This document shows, piece by piece, positions 5,846 to 6,910 of a stretch of DNA of 6,910 nucleotides; the first letter of the stretch is position 1, and each line of letters starts with the position of its first letter. Both the position numbers and the translations under genes were made by a program. Location of the stretch: contig DJVN01000233.1 in assembly GCA_002441205.1 (NCBI GenBank), positions 1 to 6,910 on the forward strand. Reading direction: 5' to 3'. Under the pieces are notes generated by a model. The model did not search any database. It saw nothing but the letters and a program-made list of their open reading frames with translations, and was not told the DNA's origin. The DNA comes from Syntrophaceae bacterium UBA6255. Lineage in GTDB: Bacteria; Desulfobacterota; Syntrophia; Syntrophales; Smithellaceae.

Positions 5846-6413
5846 GGTTGGCGCTTATCTGGCAAGCCGGGGATGGAAGGCCCCGCGTGTTACGCTTTAC
5901 CGTCATATTGAGGAGAAAAAATTGAAATGCAATCAAGAAGGCATTTTTGAAATTGCCACGGTTGAAAGGTATGCCCGGAAATATCTGAAGCGCCTTACCC
6001 TGGTTGATACAACAGACATACAGGGCAAAGAAAATATGATCATTAAAATCCAACACGTGAGTGCTTATCTTCATTCACGCGGGTGGCTAGCGCCACGCGA
6101 AACGCTTTACCGGCATATTGCACAAGCGAAATTAAAGCGAAACCCGGAAGGTGCTTTCAGCATTATCGATATTGAAAAATATGCCCGGAAATATCTGAGG
6201 CCGTTGGATGTTATAAACGCAACTTCACAGGATATGGCGCTGCTTTTCCAGAAGGCGATGGAAAAGTTTTATCGTGACAAGGCACCTGACATTATCAACT
6301 TTGTCTCCGGCGATTTAGCCAAAACAGAAGAACTGAAGTCTTTTTTGAACCATCAAACCATTGAATTTTTCAAGCTTCAATCTTCAACAACCCAGGGGAA
6401 TAACGATGAATAA
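5757..6413 (+). CDS. Protein with two tandem winged-helix-like DNA-binding domains
   Basis: This is a 218-aa protein. Two copies of one roughly 50-residue domain sit at residues 31-80 and 101-150, exactly 70 codons apart. Each runs V.AYL.SRGW.APR.TLYRHI...KLK.N.EG.F.I...E.YARKYL. The pattern (helix, turn, basic helix with LYRH, short wing, final helix) is like the DNA-binding domain of Nu1-type terminase small subunits. A shorter C-terminal helical region follows. The next gene opens with a third, more diverged copy, and the two genes overlap by 8 bases, so they are translationally coupled. Likely roles are a DNA-binding regulator, an origin or packaging-site binder, or a partner of the terminase. 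The first 21 codons look like a duplicated start (see 5757-5845), and a second plausible initiation at 5820 (GGGAAG upstream) would give a 197-aa form. Confidence 0.75.
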   Translation: MEVIGSIEESFNNGNAPREAHMEAIGSIKEVGAYLASRGWKAPRVTLYRHIEEKKLKCNQEGIFEIATVERYARKYLKRLTLVDTTDIQGKENMIIKIQHVSAYLHSRGWLAPRETLYRHIAQAKLKRNPEGAFSIIDIEKYARKYLRPLDVINATSQDMALLFQKAMEKFYRDKAPDIINFVSGDLAKTEELKSFLNHQTIEFFKLQSSTTQGNNDE

Positions 6414-6910
6414 TGATGATAAAGATCAAAGATTTATTGAAGATGGATCGGAAAAAAACTTTCACAACTTAGCTTCGGTTTTAAAGCATCTTCAAAATGA
6501 GGGATGGAAGATTACAAAACCGAGCCTTTACAGGCACCAGAAAGAAGGCAAGCTTTTGCCGGATAAAGACGGTTCTTATAATTTTCGCGCCGTCGCCAAA
6601 TATGCCCGGACATTCCTTAAATTAATGGCCACGGGGAAGCGTGTTTCAGAGGCAACGGATGAATTACAACGCAAGAAGCTGGTGAAGGAAATTGCCCGTC
6701 TGGAACTGGGCCTGGAGCGCGACCAATTCTCCCTGGAAAAAGAAAAGAGTCTCTACATCCGCCGTGAAGAAATGGATATTGAGTTGGCCGGACGCGCCGG
6801 AATACTTATCGCCGGGCTGAAGCACTGGGTCCAAAGCAAGGCTGCCGAATGGATTTCCCTAACCGGCGGAAATATGAAGCTCACCGGTGAGCTGATTAAT
6901 GCAATCAACC
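6406..6910 (+). CDS. Probable terminase small subunit (Nu1-like), 3' truncated
   Basis: The frame is open from ATG 6406 to the window edge (168 codons, no stop), with GGGG about 7 bases upstream and an ATGAATAA overlap with the previous gene. Residues about 25-73 are a winged-helix-like domain (GWKITKPSLYRHQKEGKL...YNFRAVAKYAR), homologous to both copies in the preceding gene. From about residue 85 comes a long charged helix (ELQRKKLVKEIARLELGLERDQ) leading to LYIRREEMDIELAGRAGIL, which resembles the coiled-coil linker and 'REE' segment of phage Nu1-type small terminases and related packaging proteins. The small subunit recognises pac/cos DNA and loads the large ATPase/nuclease subunit, which would be expected just to the right. 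The assignment rests on architecture and memory of the family; a DNA-binding regulator is the alternative. Confidence 0.65.
   Translation, partial: MNNDDKDQRFIEDGSEKNFHNLASVLKHLQNEGWKITKPSLYRHQKEGKLLPDKDGSYNFRAVAKYARTFLKLMATGKRVSEATDELQRKKLVKEIARLELGLERDQFSLEKEKSLYIRREEMDIELAGRAGILIAGLKHWVQSKAAEWISLTGGNMKLTGELINAIN

Noticed and set aside
5571..6074. Minus-strand 167-aa open frame (and similar ones at 3230-3574, 4353-4724, 2354-2605 and 5363-5704)
   Set aside because: All lie opposite well-supported plus-strand genes with recognisable motifs and have low-quality compositions rich in C, P, H or R.

Overview
The window looks like part of a tailed-phage-type mobile genome: a prophage, a phage, or a satellite that carries its own capsid genes. 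Every supported gene is on the plus strand. The left edge is the C-terminal end of an HK97-fold major capsid protein. The middle is a replication module: a DUF927-like helicase/ATPase, a non-coding repeat array that looks like an origin, and a CHC2 zinc-finger/TOPRIM primase. The right edge is a winged-helix regulator-like gene followed by the start of a terminase small subunit. No rRNA, tRNA, transposase, integrase or CRISPR array is visible. Host assignment is weak. The mid-range base composition and the style of the primase (zinc finger plus TOPRIM with no helicase domain) would suit a deltaproteobacterial (Desulfobacterota-like) host, but this is inference only.

Layout. 1-303: capsid C-terminus. 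308-347: strong stem-loop. 374-1063: coiled-coil protein of unknown role. 1068-1137: two stem-loops. 1166-1844: two or three small unknown genes. 1979-3868: helicase-like ATPase. 3869-4170: a 302-bp gap with twelve copies of the heptamer GTTCCAC/GTGGAAC in both orientations, a 45-bp tract that is almost pure A/T, and nested hairpins. 4171-4554: small unknown gene. 4687-5730: primase. 5757-6413: protein with two tandem copies of a winged-helix-like domain. 6406-6910: probable terminase small subunit, which opens with a third copy of that domain and runs off the window.

How the parts fit. The ATPase and primase would supply helicase and priming activity, and the repeat array between them is the best candidate for the replication origin. 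Terminase small subunit and capsid are packaging and head functions. Having capsid, replication and then terminase small subunit within about 7 kb is unusual. If the rest of the head module follows to the right, the element is probably compact and circular (or circularly permuted), such as a phage-plasmid or a capsid-encoding satellite. The most interesting items are the repeat array, the paralogous winged-helix domains next to the terminase small subunit, and the run of unrecognised small genes.
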